Shown: positions 6,222 to 12,965 of the stretch, piece by piece
Layout: every line of letters starts with the position of its first letter
How positions within the stretch are numbered: position 1 is the stretch's first letter
Assembly: GCA_045532655.1 (NCBI GenBank)
Contig: JAZSGI010000181.1
Location: 1 to 15,156 of the forward strand
Length of the DNA: 15,156 bases
Direction of reading: 5' to 3'
Source of the DNA: JAVBQJ01 sp045532655
Lineage (GTDB): Bacteria > Verrucomicrobiota > Lentisphaeria > Victivallales > Victivallaceae
Made by a program: the position numbers and the translations under genes
The notes under the pieces: model-generated
Told to the model about the DNA's origin: nothing
The model's database searches: none
The model's input: the letters and a program-made list of their open reading frames with translations, nothing else

Positions 6222-8843
6222 TTATTCCCGGTCAGGAATATCAGTGATCACTTCCTCCGGATTTCCAGCCCATCCGTAACCTCCCCAGTTGGTTTGTTCA
6301 CAGGAGGGAACGTTATTCAGATATTCAATGGCATCAAAGCTGCTGAAAAGTTCATCCATCCGTTTATTATGGTATTCAGGCAGGGTATCATCACCGAGAG
6401 CTGCCCGGACAGCTTTTACAGCTTCTTCGCTGCCGTAAACCATAAGCGGCAGGTTGGGGGCAAGCATGGCGCATTTGCCTTGCTGAACCGCATGGGCAAT
6501 GGCTTCTCCCGTTACTTCATCCATCAGGAAGACAGAACGTTCCCCGTGGCCGAAAATACCGCTGTGTGTGTCGGTACTGCCAAGGAATGCCGCTTCATAA
6601 CCGTTTTTGCGCCAGGTTTCCCGTTGGGTAAGTTCACGTTCCACAACATCAATACCGCTGTTTTCCATTGAGTTGTACCAGTAATGGCGGAGATTTACCC
6701 CGTAACTCATGGGATGATTCAGCATTACCACTGCTCCCTGTTCACGGGCGGAGGCAATAATTTCCCCAAAGCTCATTTCGCCCCGGTCAAAGGGTTTGTG
6801 CAGGGGGAACACATTAAGGTGATATGCTTCGTTTGCCGTTACCTCTGAACCCCATATAAGGGGATAATACAGCTGTGATTTCTGCATGGCTGCTGTCAGT
6901 TGTTTTGCGCCTTCAACAGATTCATGATCGGTTATGATCAGGAACTCCATACCGCCTGCTATCGCTTCGGCAAGGAGTGTACCGGGGGTACTCAGACCGT
7001 CGGAAAAAAAGGTATGGGTATGTACATCGCCTGTACGGACAAGTCTGCCCAGTTCACGCAGTTCCGGAATATCACCGCCCATAGATTCAAGGCGCAGTCT
7101 GCGCCAGCGGTCAATGGTTTCTGCAGATATGGGTTTGCACTCAAATATTGCGGCGGCAACTTCGATGGCGATTTCAGGCACAGTGCATGATGTTTGAACG
7201 GCAACATTATCTTTTACCGCCCACATGATATCATCGTCGATACCGTATTTTATGCCGAGGTAGCTTTGCCCTTTCCGGTCGACATCAAAACCTTCACGGC
7301 CGATATATACCAGTGGAACATTGGCTTTTGCCGCTTCCGCTGCACTCATTTCCGGTATTCCTGCCTCTTTCATGATTTCGATATGTTCAGGATTTGCGCC
7401 TCCGGTGACAACGTAAGCCGCAGGCGTGGTATACTGCAGCAGTTTTTCCGGCTGTATACGGACAATAGCCGAAGGTATGGCAGGATCGATGAAGGAAACC
7501 AGATATTCCGCATCGGCATCGGTGACAAGATCTGTACTGAAAGTCAATCCGTGGCCGGCATACACTGCATCTGCACCGGGAACGTCAAGGTCTATGGCGG
7601 TTCTCATAAGAGATTTATCAGCAATGGATTTGCGGGCTGCTTCAGCACTGGCGTAAATATTTATGTCGGCATATACTATGGGAATACCGCCCCATTGCAC
7701 TGTCAGTACTGCCCGCTCTTTGTTCCGGGCAATGCCCACTTGTGCCAGTCCGGAGGGATCACCCATCAAATTGAGATAACTGAGTACACCGGGAGCTCCG
7801 GAAATATCTTCGCCCTGCAGCTGCCGCATGCGCCAGAGTAATTCATCGGGATATTCATCCGAAACGGCGGTTGATTTAATGCAGTCCAGAGCATTCATTA
7901 CGCCAAGGGCCATCACCCTGTCCCCGGGATTTGCGGGAGCAGTTATTGCCTGCTGAATGGTTCTGCCATCGAAATGAAATACCTCTATTGCGCCGTTCCA
8001 GAAGGTGATGCCATCCTTTTGGGAAAAGAGATCGACAACAGTATTTGTTCCGGGAGTCACAGTGATTTTCTCTGCTGATTTCACATTGATTTCAAATGAT
8101 GAATCCATTGGAGCAATAGTATTGTGTGCAAAAGGCGGCAGACGTGAAGTTATATCGTAAACTGTATCAGAGTCAAATCCGCTGACCGGCTGCATAAGCA
8201 TGCTGGCATTTTTGCTTTTCGGGATATCTATTCTGCCGTTGAGACTCTTGATCGCTTTCAGGTAATCATCGAAAAACATGTTAAAAAGGAAGCCGTCCTG
8301 CATTATCATTTCTTCCGCATTTCCCCCGAGAGCCTCCCAGGGAACAAAAAGGATTACAGTGTAGCCTCCGTCAATAAGAGAACCTGTGATCAAACAATTT
8401 TTTTCGGCACTTTCCGTATTTGCGGCATAAAATGCGGCACGGCAGCTGCCGTTTTCATCCGGCGGTGCAACAACCACCTGTAACCGGTTGCCGACGCCGT
8501 AATTGTTGCTATTTGGCGATGTGATGAAAAATTCAACAGCATCTCCCTGCCAGAGCAAATGATCCGGGTGGTTATTTTCCACACAGCTGTCAGTAACATC
8601 CACAAAGAAAACTAACCCGTCATCTGTCCATCCGCCGTTTACCTTTGCGCCGAATTGAACGTCAGCATTCTCGGCTGTTCTGGCGCCGTAAGTTGTCAGC
8701 GGCGGCAGAAAAATTTCTGCAGGACGGTCATCTCCCCATTTCCAGCCTTCAAACTTCTCCCATGGGGAAATATGTTCTGCAGCCGCTGCTGTTCCCGCAA
8801 AAAACATCAGGGCAAAGCTGTACCAAAACAATCTTAAAGACAT
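6222..8843 (-). CDS. Secreted CBM9-like / PHP-domain metallohydrolase (CehA/McbA type)
   Basis: This 873-residue exported protein starts with a signal peptide (residues 1-22, a hydrophobic core ending AGTAAAA before EH). Residues about 25-235 resemble a family 9 carbohydrate-binding/sugar-binding fold (DDGLVFFVDVTDS, then WQGDAVEFFI at 98-107). Residues about 240-590 are a mixed region I cannot assign. Residues about 603-800 form a PHP metal-dependent hydrolase domain with the ligand set H608-T-H610, D615, D639-H640, E667, H675, H710 and D758-T-H760. PHP enzymes hydrolyse phosphoesters, or in CehA-like members other esters or carbamates, using a metal cluster. The start is ATG 8843, with AGGAG six bases upstream. 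The gene is 91 bases behind the isomerase-like gene, as the last gene of the minus cluster. Its placement suggests extracytoplasmic processing of the compound the cluster handles; the substrate is unknown. Confidence 0.85.
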   Translation of the reverse strand: MSLRLFWYSFALMFFAGTAAAAEHISPWEKFEGWKWGDDRPAEIFLPPLTTYGARTAENADVQFGAKVNGGWTDDGLVFFVDVTDSCVENNHPDHLLWQGDAVEFFITSPNSNNYGVGNRLQVVVAPPDENGSCRAAFYAANTESAEKNCLITGSLIDGGYTVILFVPWEALGGNAEEMIMQDGFLFNMFFDDYLKAIKSLNGRIDIPKSKNASMLMQPVSGFDSDTVYDITSRLPPFAHNTIAPMDSSFEINVKSAEKITVTPGTNTVVDLFSQKDGITFWNGAIEVFHFDGRTIQQAITAPANPGDRVMALGVMNALDCIKSTAVSDEYPDELLWRMRQLQGEDISGAPGVLSYLNLMGDPSGLAQVGIARNKERAVLTVQWGGIPIVYADINIYASAEAARKSIADKSLMRTAIDLDVPGADAVYAGHGLTFSTDLVTDADAEYLVSFIDPAIPSAIVRIQPEKLLQYTTPAAYVVTGGANPEHIEIMKEAGIPEMSAAEAAKANVPLVYIGREGFDVDRKGQSYLGIKYGIDDDIMWAVKDNVAVQTSCTVPEIAIEVAAAIFECKPISAETIDRWRRLRLESMGGDIPELRELGRLVRTGDVHTHTFFSDGLSTPGTLLAEAIAGGMEFLIITDHESVEGAKQLTAAMQKSQLYYPLIWGSEVTANEAYHLNVFPLHKPFDRGEMSFGEIIASAREQGAVVMLNHPMSYGVNLRHYWYNSMENSGIDVVERELTQRETWRKNGYEAAFLGSTDTHSGIFGHGERSVFLMDEVTGEAIAHAVQQGKCAMLAPNLPLMVYGSEEAVKAVRAALGDDTLPEYHNKRMDELFSSFDAIEYLNNVPSCEQTNWGGYGWAGNPEEVITDIPDRE

Positions 8844-8875
8844 TTTTTTCTCCTGTTTGCTGTAAATAAATGACA

Positions 8876-8912
8876 GGGACTGCGGCGAATTTGCTTATTT
8901 ACCAACAGTCCC
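8876..8912 (-). other. Intergenic hairpin between isomerase and PHP genes
   Basis: GGGACTG (8876-8882) and CAGTCCC (8906-8912) form a 7-bp stem with a 23-base loop. No T-run follows on the minus strand, so it does not look like a terminator. It may affect mRNA stability or translation of the downstream PHP gene. The pairing is seen in the sequence; any role is inferred. Confidence 0.3.
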
Positions 8913-8934
8913 CATGCAGTCTGTATATGTTTGA

Positions 8935-9669
8935 TCAGACGAGTTTTTTCATTACAGCCAGACTGTCTGCGGCACTCTGGAAAGGATCTTTGGAGAAATC
9001 CTGTTCATAAATCGCCCATTTTGCGCCGATGGCTTTGGCTGCTGCCACAGATCCGGCAATATCAACAACACCCTTGCCCAATTCGGTGATACATTCCGGT
9101 TCTTCGGGTTTTGTGGTATCCTTGATATGTACCTGACAGATACGTTTGGCATATTTGTTGAGGAACTCAACGGGGTTGACGCCGGAACGGGTCAGCCAGC
9201 AGACATCGGGTTCCATAAAGACTTTGGCGGGATCGGTGGCGGCAAGGATACGTTCCATTGCCCACTCGCCGTCAATATCAACAAATTCCCACCAGTGGTT
9301 GTGGTAGCTGAAAATTTTGCCGTTGGCAGCGGCATTGTCGCCGATGACTTTCAGAAATGCCAGAACATCCTGCCATTCTTTGGCATAGTCGGCAAGGTGA
9401 CTGAGAGTGACGGCAGGGGTGTTCAGCTTTTTGGCATATTCCCAGATGCCGTTGTTCACATCCATGAGTTCATCTTTGTTGAACATGGCACCGGCTGTTT
9501 CCAGCTTGAGTTCCTGCATGAAAGCTGCCAGTTCGTCAGCGGGGATATTGCCGTAATTGCAGGCGAATTCAACACCGTCGAAACCGATCTTGGCGATTTC
9601 TTTCATAGTACCCTTGAAGTCCTGTCCCAGGGCTTCACGGAAATTATAGAGCTGCAAACCAATTTTCAT
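8935..9669 (-). CDS. Sugar phosphate isomerase/epimerase family TIM-barrel protein
   Basis: This 244-residue cytoplasmic protein is of the xylose-isomerase-like/AP-endonuclease-2 TIM-barrel superfamily, whose members isomerise, epimerise or dehydrate sugars and cyclitols. Visible elements are IGLQLYNFREAL at the first strand, GFDGVEFA (29-36) with the first metal glutamate E34, YHNHWWEF (122-129) with paired histidines, MEPDVCWLTRSG (152-163), CQVHIKD (178-184) with H181, ITELGKG (194-200) and IYEQD (220-224) with E222. The divalent-metal ligand set therefore appears complete. Its ribosome site (AAAGGA) lies inside the end of the amidohydrolase gene, and only two bases separate the stop from its ATG. 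Inosose dehydratase/isomerase-like activity is possible, given the DegT partner, but unproven. Confidence 0.85.
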   Translation of the reverse strand: MKIGLQLYNFREALGQDFKGTMKEIAKIGFDGVEFACNYGNIPADELAAFMQELKLETAGAMFNKDELMDVNNGIWEYAKKLNTPAVTLSHLADYAKEWQDVLAFLKVIGDNAAANGKIFSYHNHWWEFVDIDGEWAMERILAATDPAKVFMEPDVCWLTRSGVNPVEFLNKYAKRICQVHIKDTTKPEEPECITELGKGVVDIAGSVAAAKAIGAKWAIYEQDFSKDPFQSAADSLAVMKKLV

Positions 9670-9671
9670 CG

Positions 9672-10493
9672 TTAAAAATCCTTTCCGAAGATATCTTCCG
9701 CATTGCGGTAAAGGATATCTTTCTGTGCTTCTTCATCTATTTTGGCAGACATGATACCGCTGATGACCTGATATTCATCGAACCAGGGCATGTCTGTACC
9801 GAAAAGTATGCGTTTGCTGTTGGTTCCTGTGACAAGTTTTTCGATAACACCGTACATGCCCGGAATAGCGGTAAGTTCCAGCCAGACATTCTGTTTGGGT
9901 GAATCGTTGACACATTTGATCGCATAATCAAATTCGCCGCAAATGCAGTGTCCCAGCAGGAACTTGATATTGGTGTATTTCTGTGTCAGTTCATACATGA
10001 CTCTGCCGCCGTCATAAGTGGAGCCGCCCCAGGTGTGGAAGAGACAGGGAACTCCCCGTTCATCTGCCCATTTAAGAGCGTATTCCCACTTGGGATCGGT
10101 CATCGGCAGCTGATAATAATCAGCAAGGAACTTCAAACCGACGCAGTAGGGAGCCCATTTGTCATAGTTGGCAAGATCCTCTTTGACAAAGTCGGGAAAT
10201 CTGGGGACGATACCGGCATACATACGCAGGTATTCGGGATATTCCCGGCACATTTCATAGACTTCCTGATTGCGCATTGACCCGAAAAGCACGTGGTGGT
10301 GGGAGAATACCAGCCGTGAAACTCCGGTACGTTTGAGATGTGCAACCACTTCCGCCGGTTCGCAGCGGTTGAAGTAGATGATATTGTGTGTTCCCATGTG
10401 ACCGTGAACGTCGTAGATGGGGAAATCCACTTTGCCTGTTGTCCAGAATTGGTTGGCAAGTGAACCCTGTTTTTCCCAGAATGATTCTTTCAT
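9672..10493 (-). CDS. Amidohydrolase-2 family metal-dependent hydrolase
   Basis: This 273-residue cytoplasmic TIM-barrel enzyme belongs to the amidohydrolase-2 group, whose members hydrolyse lactones or amides or decarboxylate small acids. The metal site is intact: H30-G-H32 in IYDVHGHMG, H153 in LFHTWGG, H182 in LLGHCICGEF, and the catalytic aspartate D234 in ILFGTDMPWFD. Length is normal for the family. The ATG overlaps the stop of the upstream gene by four bases and has GGAGG seven bases upstream. It is immediately followed by the isomerase-like gene. The translational coupling to a ligand-less homologue just upstream suggests the two proteins form a complex. The family is secure; the substrate is unknown. 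Confidence 0.87.
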   Translation of the reverse strand: MKESFWEKQGSLANQFWTTGKVDFPIYDVHGHMGTHNIIYFNRCEPAEVVAHLKRTGVSRLVFSHHHVLFGSMRNQEVYEMCREYPEYLRMYAGIVPRFPDFVKEDLANYDKWAPYCVGLKFLADYYQLPMTDPKWEYALKWADERGVPCLFHTWGGSTYDGGRVMYELTQKYTNIKFLLGHCICGEFDYAIKCVNDSPKQNVWLELTAIPGMYGVIEKLVTGTNSKRILFGTDMPWFDEYQVISGIMSAKIDEEAQKDILYRNAEDIFGKDF

Positions 10494-11272
10494 ATTTGTG
10501 CCTCCCCGAGAATACGTTCAAGGTTTTTGCCTGCGATATTTGCCACTGCATCGCTGTCAAGACCGGAGAATTTGATCTGAAGCATCTGGCTGCCGGAATT
10601 ATAGGCGGGGAATCCGCTTCCGCCGATGATACGGGTGCTGCCGTAGAGGTCGGCAAGATCCCGCAGACCCTCCGGCACCCAGTAACCAGTGGTCACAAAA
10701 TGGAAGTTGGCATAATTGGCCAGCAGAGGACGTATCTGCCTGTCGCAACCCCACTTCTGGGCAAGACTGCCGAAAATCAGCACGTTGTCCTGAAATGTAT
10801 CCACAAAGCGGTAAATTTCTTCCCAGCGTTCCACATCAGGCACCGCAAAATTCATCAGTCTGTCAATAAAAACCGGGATCTTGCGTTCCTTTGCCGCATC
10901 CATCATCTTTCCGATGACCATGCGGTTGGGGACGAATCTGTGACCGTGGGGAGAGAGGGCTATCGCCTTGATGCGGTTTTGACCCATCTGTCTGATAAAT
11001 TCATCGGGTTCCGGAATTGCAGAACTCTCTGAAGGAAGAAAATACCAGATGCCGCCAAGACGCTCTTCAGTATCTTCTTCTTTCAGAATGGCGGCGATTT
11101 CGGCATTAGTAGGTTCTGCTCCCAGCAGATCAACATTGTTATGGCGGATAAGTGCCTTGCCGACACCGTAGTAATCCATATCAGCCAGCAGATCTTTTAC
11201 TGTCGGCTCCTGTCCGTTCAGCGGGGAACGGCCCACTGAACAGTCTGCATCGTAGAAAAAGAGATCTTTCAT
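10490..11272 (-). CDS. Amidohydrolase-like protein lacking the metal ligands
   Basis: This 260-residue cytoplasmic protein has the length and block order of the adjacent amidohydrolase. It begins FYDADCSVG where the partner has IYDVHGHMG, and it shows KIPVFIDRLM, NFHFVTTGYW and TRIIGGSGFP where the partner has VPCLFHTWGG, IKFLLGHCIC and KRILFGTDMP. All the expected ligands are replaced (D10/S12 for H-x-H, D137 for the third H, T194 region for the fourth, S219 for the catalytic D). It is therefore unlikely to be a metal hydrolase. It may be a regulatory or structural subunit, or have a different chemistry. The reading frame is intact and tightly coupled to the next gene, so it is not decay. 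The ribosome site before ATG 11272 is weak. Confidence 0.8.
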   Translation of the reverse strand: MKDLFFYDADCSVGRSPLNGQEPTVKDLLADMDYYGVGKALIRHNNVDLLGAEPTNAEIAAILKEEDTEERLGGIWYFLPSESSAIPEPDEFIRQMGQNRIKAIALSPHGHRFVPNRMVIGKMMDAAKERKIPVFIDRLMNFAVPDVERWEEIYRFVDTFQDNVLIFGSLAQKWGCDRQIRPLLANYANFHFVTTGYWVPEGLRDLADLYGSTRIIGGSGFPAYNSGSQMLQIKFSGLDSDAVANIAGKNLERILGEAQI

Positions 11273-11297
11273 ATAAAGTCTCGTTGTTGTGAAAAGA

Positions 11298-11315
11298 CCT
11301 CCCCTTGCGGGGAGG
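11298..11315 (-). other. Hairpin between DegT and amidohydrolase-like genes
   Basis: A perfect 7-bp GC-rich stem (CCTCCCC / GGGGAGG) with a TTGC loop lies just after the DegT stop codon. On the minus strand it is followed by TCTTTTC, a weak T-tract. It could be a leaky terminator giving more DegT than downstream product, or an mRNA-stabilising end. Function is inferred. Confidence 0.45.
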
Positions 11316-11329
11316 AATATTATTTATTT

Positions 11330-12541
11330 TCAGCAGTGATATTCGCCCATGACCTTGGCAACAGCTTCAACGGCTTTTGCCAGAACATCCTGTGAAGCAT
11401 GGAGCCAGTCACAGGTGGTCACGAGAAGTTTGTTGTAAACGATATCTTCGGCAACAGCGTTGCTTTCGATACGGTACAGGTTTTCCGGTACGCTCCAGAG
11501 AGTCTGCTTGTACATGGGGGCGCCCCAGCCTTTTACGAAGAAGGCACCTTCGGCGCAGATGGCTTCAGCGACCTGCTGCAGAGAGATACCAGGCTTGAGC
11601 TGCTTGTTGTCCACCATGATGGCGAAGCAGTAGTAGTGCTGATTGTCGGCGTGTTTGCCGCGGGCCTGCACGGTGATACCGGGGATCTGGTTGAGGCCGG
11701 CACGGAGGAATTCAGCATTCTTTTCGCGCAGTGCGGTATCTTCCTTGAGGTGGGCAAGCTGGCTCAGCAGGATCAGTGCCTGGAAGTCGGTAACACGGTA
11801 GTTGTGGCAGAGCATGCCCATGGGCGGAGGGGTATTGGCCTTGCCCTGTGCTGCACCGAAGGGATAACCGATGTGGGACATGCGGCCGAGGGCATCGGCG
11901 AGGGCATCGTCATTGGTGGTACAGCAGCCGCCTTCACCGGAAGCAACAAGTTTGGACTGCTGGAAGCTGAAGCTGCCGATATCGCCGATAGTACCGGCAT
12001 GTTTGCCGCGCCAGGTACCGCCATGGGCATGGGCGCAGTCTTCAATGACCTTGATATTGTGTTTGCGGGCAATTTCCATGATACGGTCCATGTCGGCGAA
12101 AGAACCGAAAAGGTGAACTGGGATGACAGCCTTGGTTTTGGGGGTGATGGCTGCTTCAAACTTGTCGGGATCCATACAGAGGGTATCGGGTTCGATATCA
12201 ACGATGACGGGAGTTGCGCCGACATAGACAACTGCAGTACCTGTGGCAAGCCAGGTGTGTGCAGGAACGATGACTTCATCACCGGGGCCGACGCCGAGGG
12301 CCTGGAGGGCGAGTTCAAGAGTAACGGTACCGTTTGCCATCATAATGGTATTTTTTGCGCCGGTGAATTCGCTGAATTTTACATTGAATTCGATTTCTTT
12401 CGGACCGTAAAAGGACCATTTGCGGCTGAGATAAAGTTCCTTCATCGCATCAGCAGTTTCAGGATAGATCAGGGGCCATGCGGGAATATTGGCAGGAGTT
12501 TCAAATACTTTGCTGCCGCCGTCGATTGCAAGTTTTGCCAT
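11330..12541 (-). CDS. DegT/DnrJ/EryC1/StrS-family PLP aminotransferase
   Basis: This 403-residue cytoplasmic PLP enzyme is of the sugar/cyclitol aminotransferase family, which transfers an amino group from Glu or Gln to a keto-sugar or keto-cyclitol. It starts AKLAIDGGSKVF, as in the AHBA synthase/scyllo-inosose aminotransferase-like branch. Other marks are MMANGTVTLELALQALGVGP (67-86), GDEVIVPAHTW (87-97), the PLP-ring aspartate D168 in IEDCAHAHG, and the Schiff-base lysine K197 in SFSFQQSKLVASGEGG. I chose ATG 12541, because GAGG lies six bases upstream; ATG 12553 is in frame but has no ribosome site. It is the first gene of the minus cluster, 57 bases ahead of the amidohydrolase pair. The family is certain; the exact keto substrate is unknown. 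Confidence 0.93.
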   Translation of the reverse strand: MAKLAIDGGSKVFETPANIPAWPLIYPETADAMKELYLSRKWSFYGPKEIEFNVKFSEFTGAKNTIMMANGTVTLELALQALGVGPGDEVIVPAHTWLATGTAVVYVGATPVIVDIEPDTLCMDPDKFEAAITPKTKAVIPVHLFGSFADMDRIMEIARKHNIKVIEDCAHAHGGTWRGKHAGTIGDIGSFSFQQSKLVASGEGGCCTTNDDALADALGRMSHIGYPFGAAQGKANTPPPMGMLCHNYRVTDFQALILLSQLAHLKEDTALREKNAEFLRAGLNQIPGITVQARGKHADNQHYYCFAIMVDNKQLKPGISLQQVAEAICAEGAFFVKGWGAPMYKQTLWSVPENLYRIESNAVAEDIVYNKLLVTTCDWLHASQDVLAKAVEAVAKVMGEYHC

Positions 12542-12575
12542 TTTTTGCCTCATTGGTTACATAATTGACAAACAA

Positions 12576-12589
12576 CCGGAAAATTCCGG
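12576..12589 (-). promoter_or_regulatory. Palindrome CCGGAAAATTCCGG in the DegT leader
   Basis: This perfect 14-bp palindrome lies about 8-21 bases downstream of the predicted transcription start of the minus cluster, a typical place for a repressor operator. As RNA it would form only a 5-6 bp stem with a very small loop, so a protein site is the likelier reading. A shorter relative, TTTCCGGAAA, lies upstream of the URO-D gene at 1299-1308. Confidence 0.35.
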
Positions 12590-12603
12590 ACGATACATTG
12601 AAT

Positions 12604-12632
12604 ACTATAATCTGTAATTTGCCTAATTACAA
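12604..12632 (-). promoter_or_regulatory. Promoter of the DegT-amidohydrolase-PHP cluster
   Basis: Read on the minus strand, TTGTAA (12632-12627) and TATAGT (12609-12604) are spaced by 17 bases. The predicted start near 12597 gives a leader of about 56 bases before ATG 12541. No other comparable promoter was noticed inside the cluster, though weak internal ones cannot be excluded. Confidence 0.5.
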
Positions 12633-12660
12633 CTGAAAAAAAGGTCTTAAAAGCGATAAA

Positions 12661-12688
12661 TCTTGCGAAAAATTCATTATTCTTGCGA
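12661..12688 (-). promoter_or_regulatory. Direct repeat of TCTTGCGA upstream of the DegT promoter
   Basis: TCTTGCGA occurs at 12661-12668 and 12681-12688, 20 bp apart in the same orientation, about 30 bases upstream of the DegT -35 box. Half-sites on one face of the helix suggest an activator site, but two 8-mers in an AT-rich stretch could be chance. Confidence 0.3.
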
Positions 12689-12741
12689 TTTGCTGTTTTT
12701 TTTGCCATTTTCTGCTTCCTGAAAAATGCTTTTGTTTTCAT

Positions 12742-12770
12742 TTGCAAATATGCTGTTATCATGTTATATT
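12742..12770 (+). promoter_or_regulatory. tRNA-Arg promoter
   Basis: TTGCAA (12742-12747) and TATATT (12765-12770) are spaced by 17 bases. They lie directly in front of the tRNA gene, which starts nine bases after the -10, so there is almost no leader. Confidence 0.6.
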
Positions 12771-12778
12771 ATAGAGTT

Positions 12779-12854
<76 letters not shown>

Positions 12855-12879
12855 TTTTTAAGCTCGAAATTTACTTTTG

Positions 12880-12898
12880 TTCCCCATTTATTCCCCAT
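12880..12898 (+). repeat. Direct repeat TTCCCCAT with 11-bp period
   Basis: TTCCCCAT occurs at 12880-12887 and 12891-12898, separated by TTA, about 25 bases past the tRNA. Short direct repeats of this kind beside an attachment site could be integrase arm-type binding sites. The repeat is seen directly; its role is inferred. Confidence 0.45.
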
Positions 12899-12903
12899 AA
12901 TGC

Positions 12904-12932
12904 TTGAAAATTGGGCTTTTGTGTGCTATATT
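12904..12932 (+). promoter_or_regulatory. Integrase gene promoter
   Basis: TTGAAA (12904-12909) and TATATT (12927-12932) are spaced by 17 bases, with TG at -15/-14 (TGC-TATATT) as an extended -10. It is a strong match, leading to a short leader before ATG 12966. Confidence 0.6.
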
Positions 12933-12936
12933 GTGC

Positions 12937-12961
12937 CATAATCTGTTAAACACAGGTTATG
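12937..12961 (+). promoter_or_regulatory. Imperfect 25-bp palindrome over the integrase start site
   Basis: CATAA-T-CTGT is mirrored by ACAG-G-TTATG around a TAAAC centre. It covers the predicted transcription start and ends five bases before the integrase ATG. It could be an operator for self-repression by the integrase or an element repressor. It could also fold as an RNA hairpin that limits translation. Confidence 0.4.
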
Positions 12962-12965
12962 TTTT

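Noticed and set aside
7194..7841. Plus-strand open frame inside the PHP-protein gene
   Set aside because: Shadow of the 873-residue exported protein, with no ribosome site or family resemblance.
11399..12568. Long plus-strand open frame (389 codons) opposite the DegT gene
   Set aside because: It is an antisense shadow of a strongly conserved aminotransferase, caused by that gene's codon bias. Its protein is low-complexity, rich in Gly/Ala/Asp, and matches no family.
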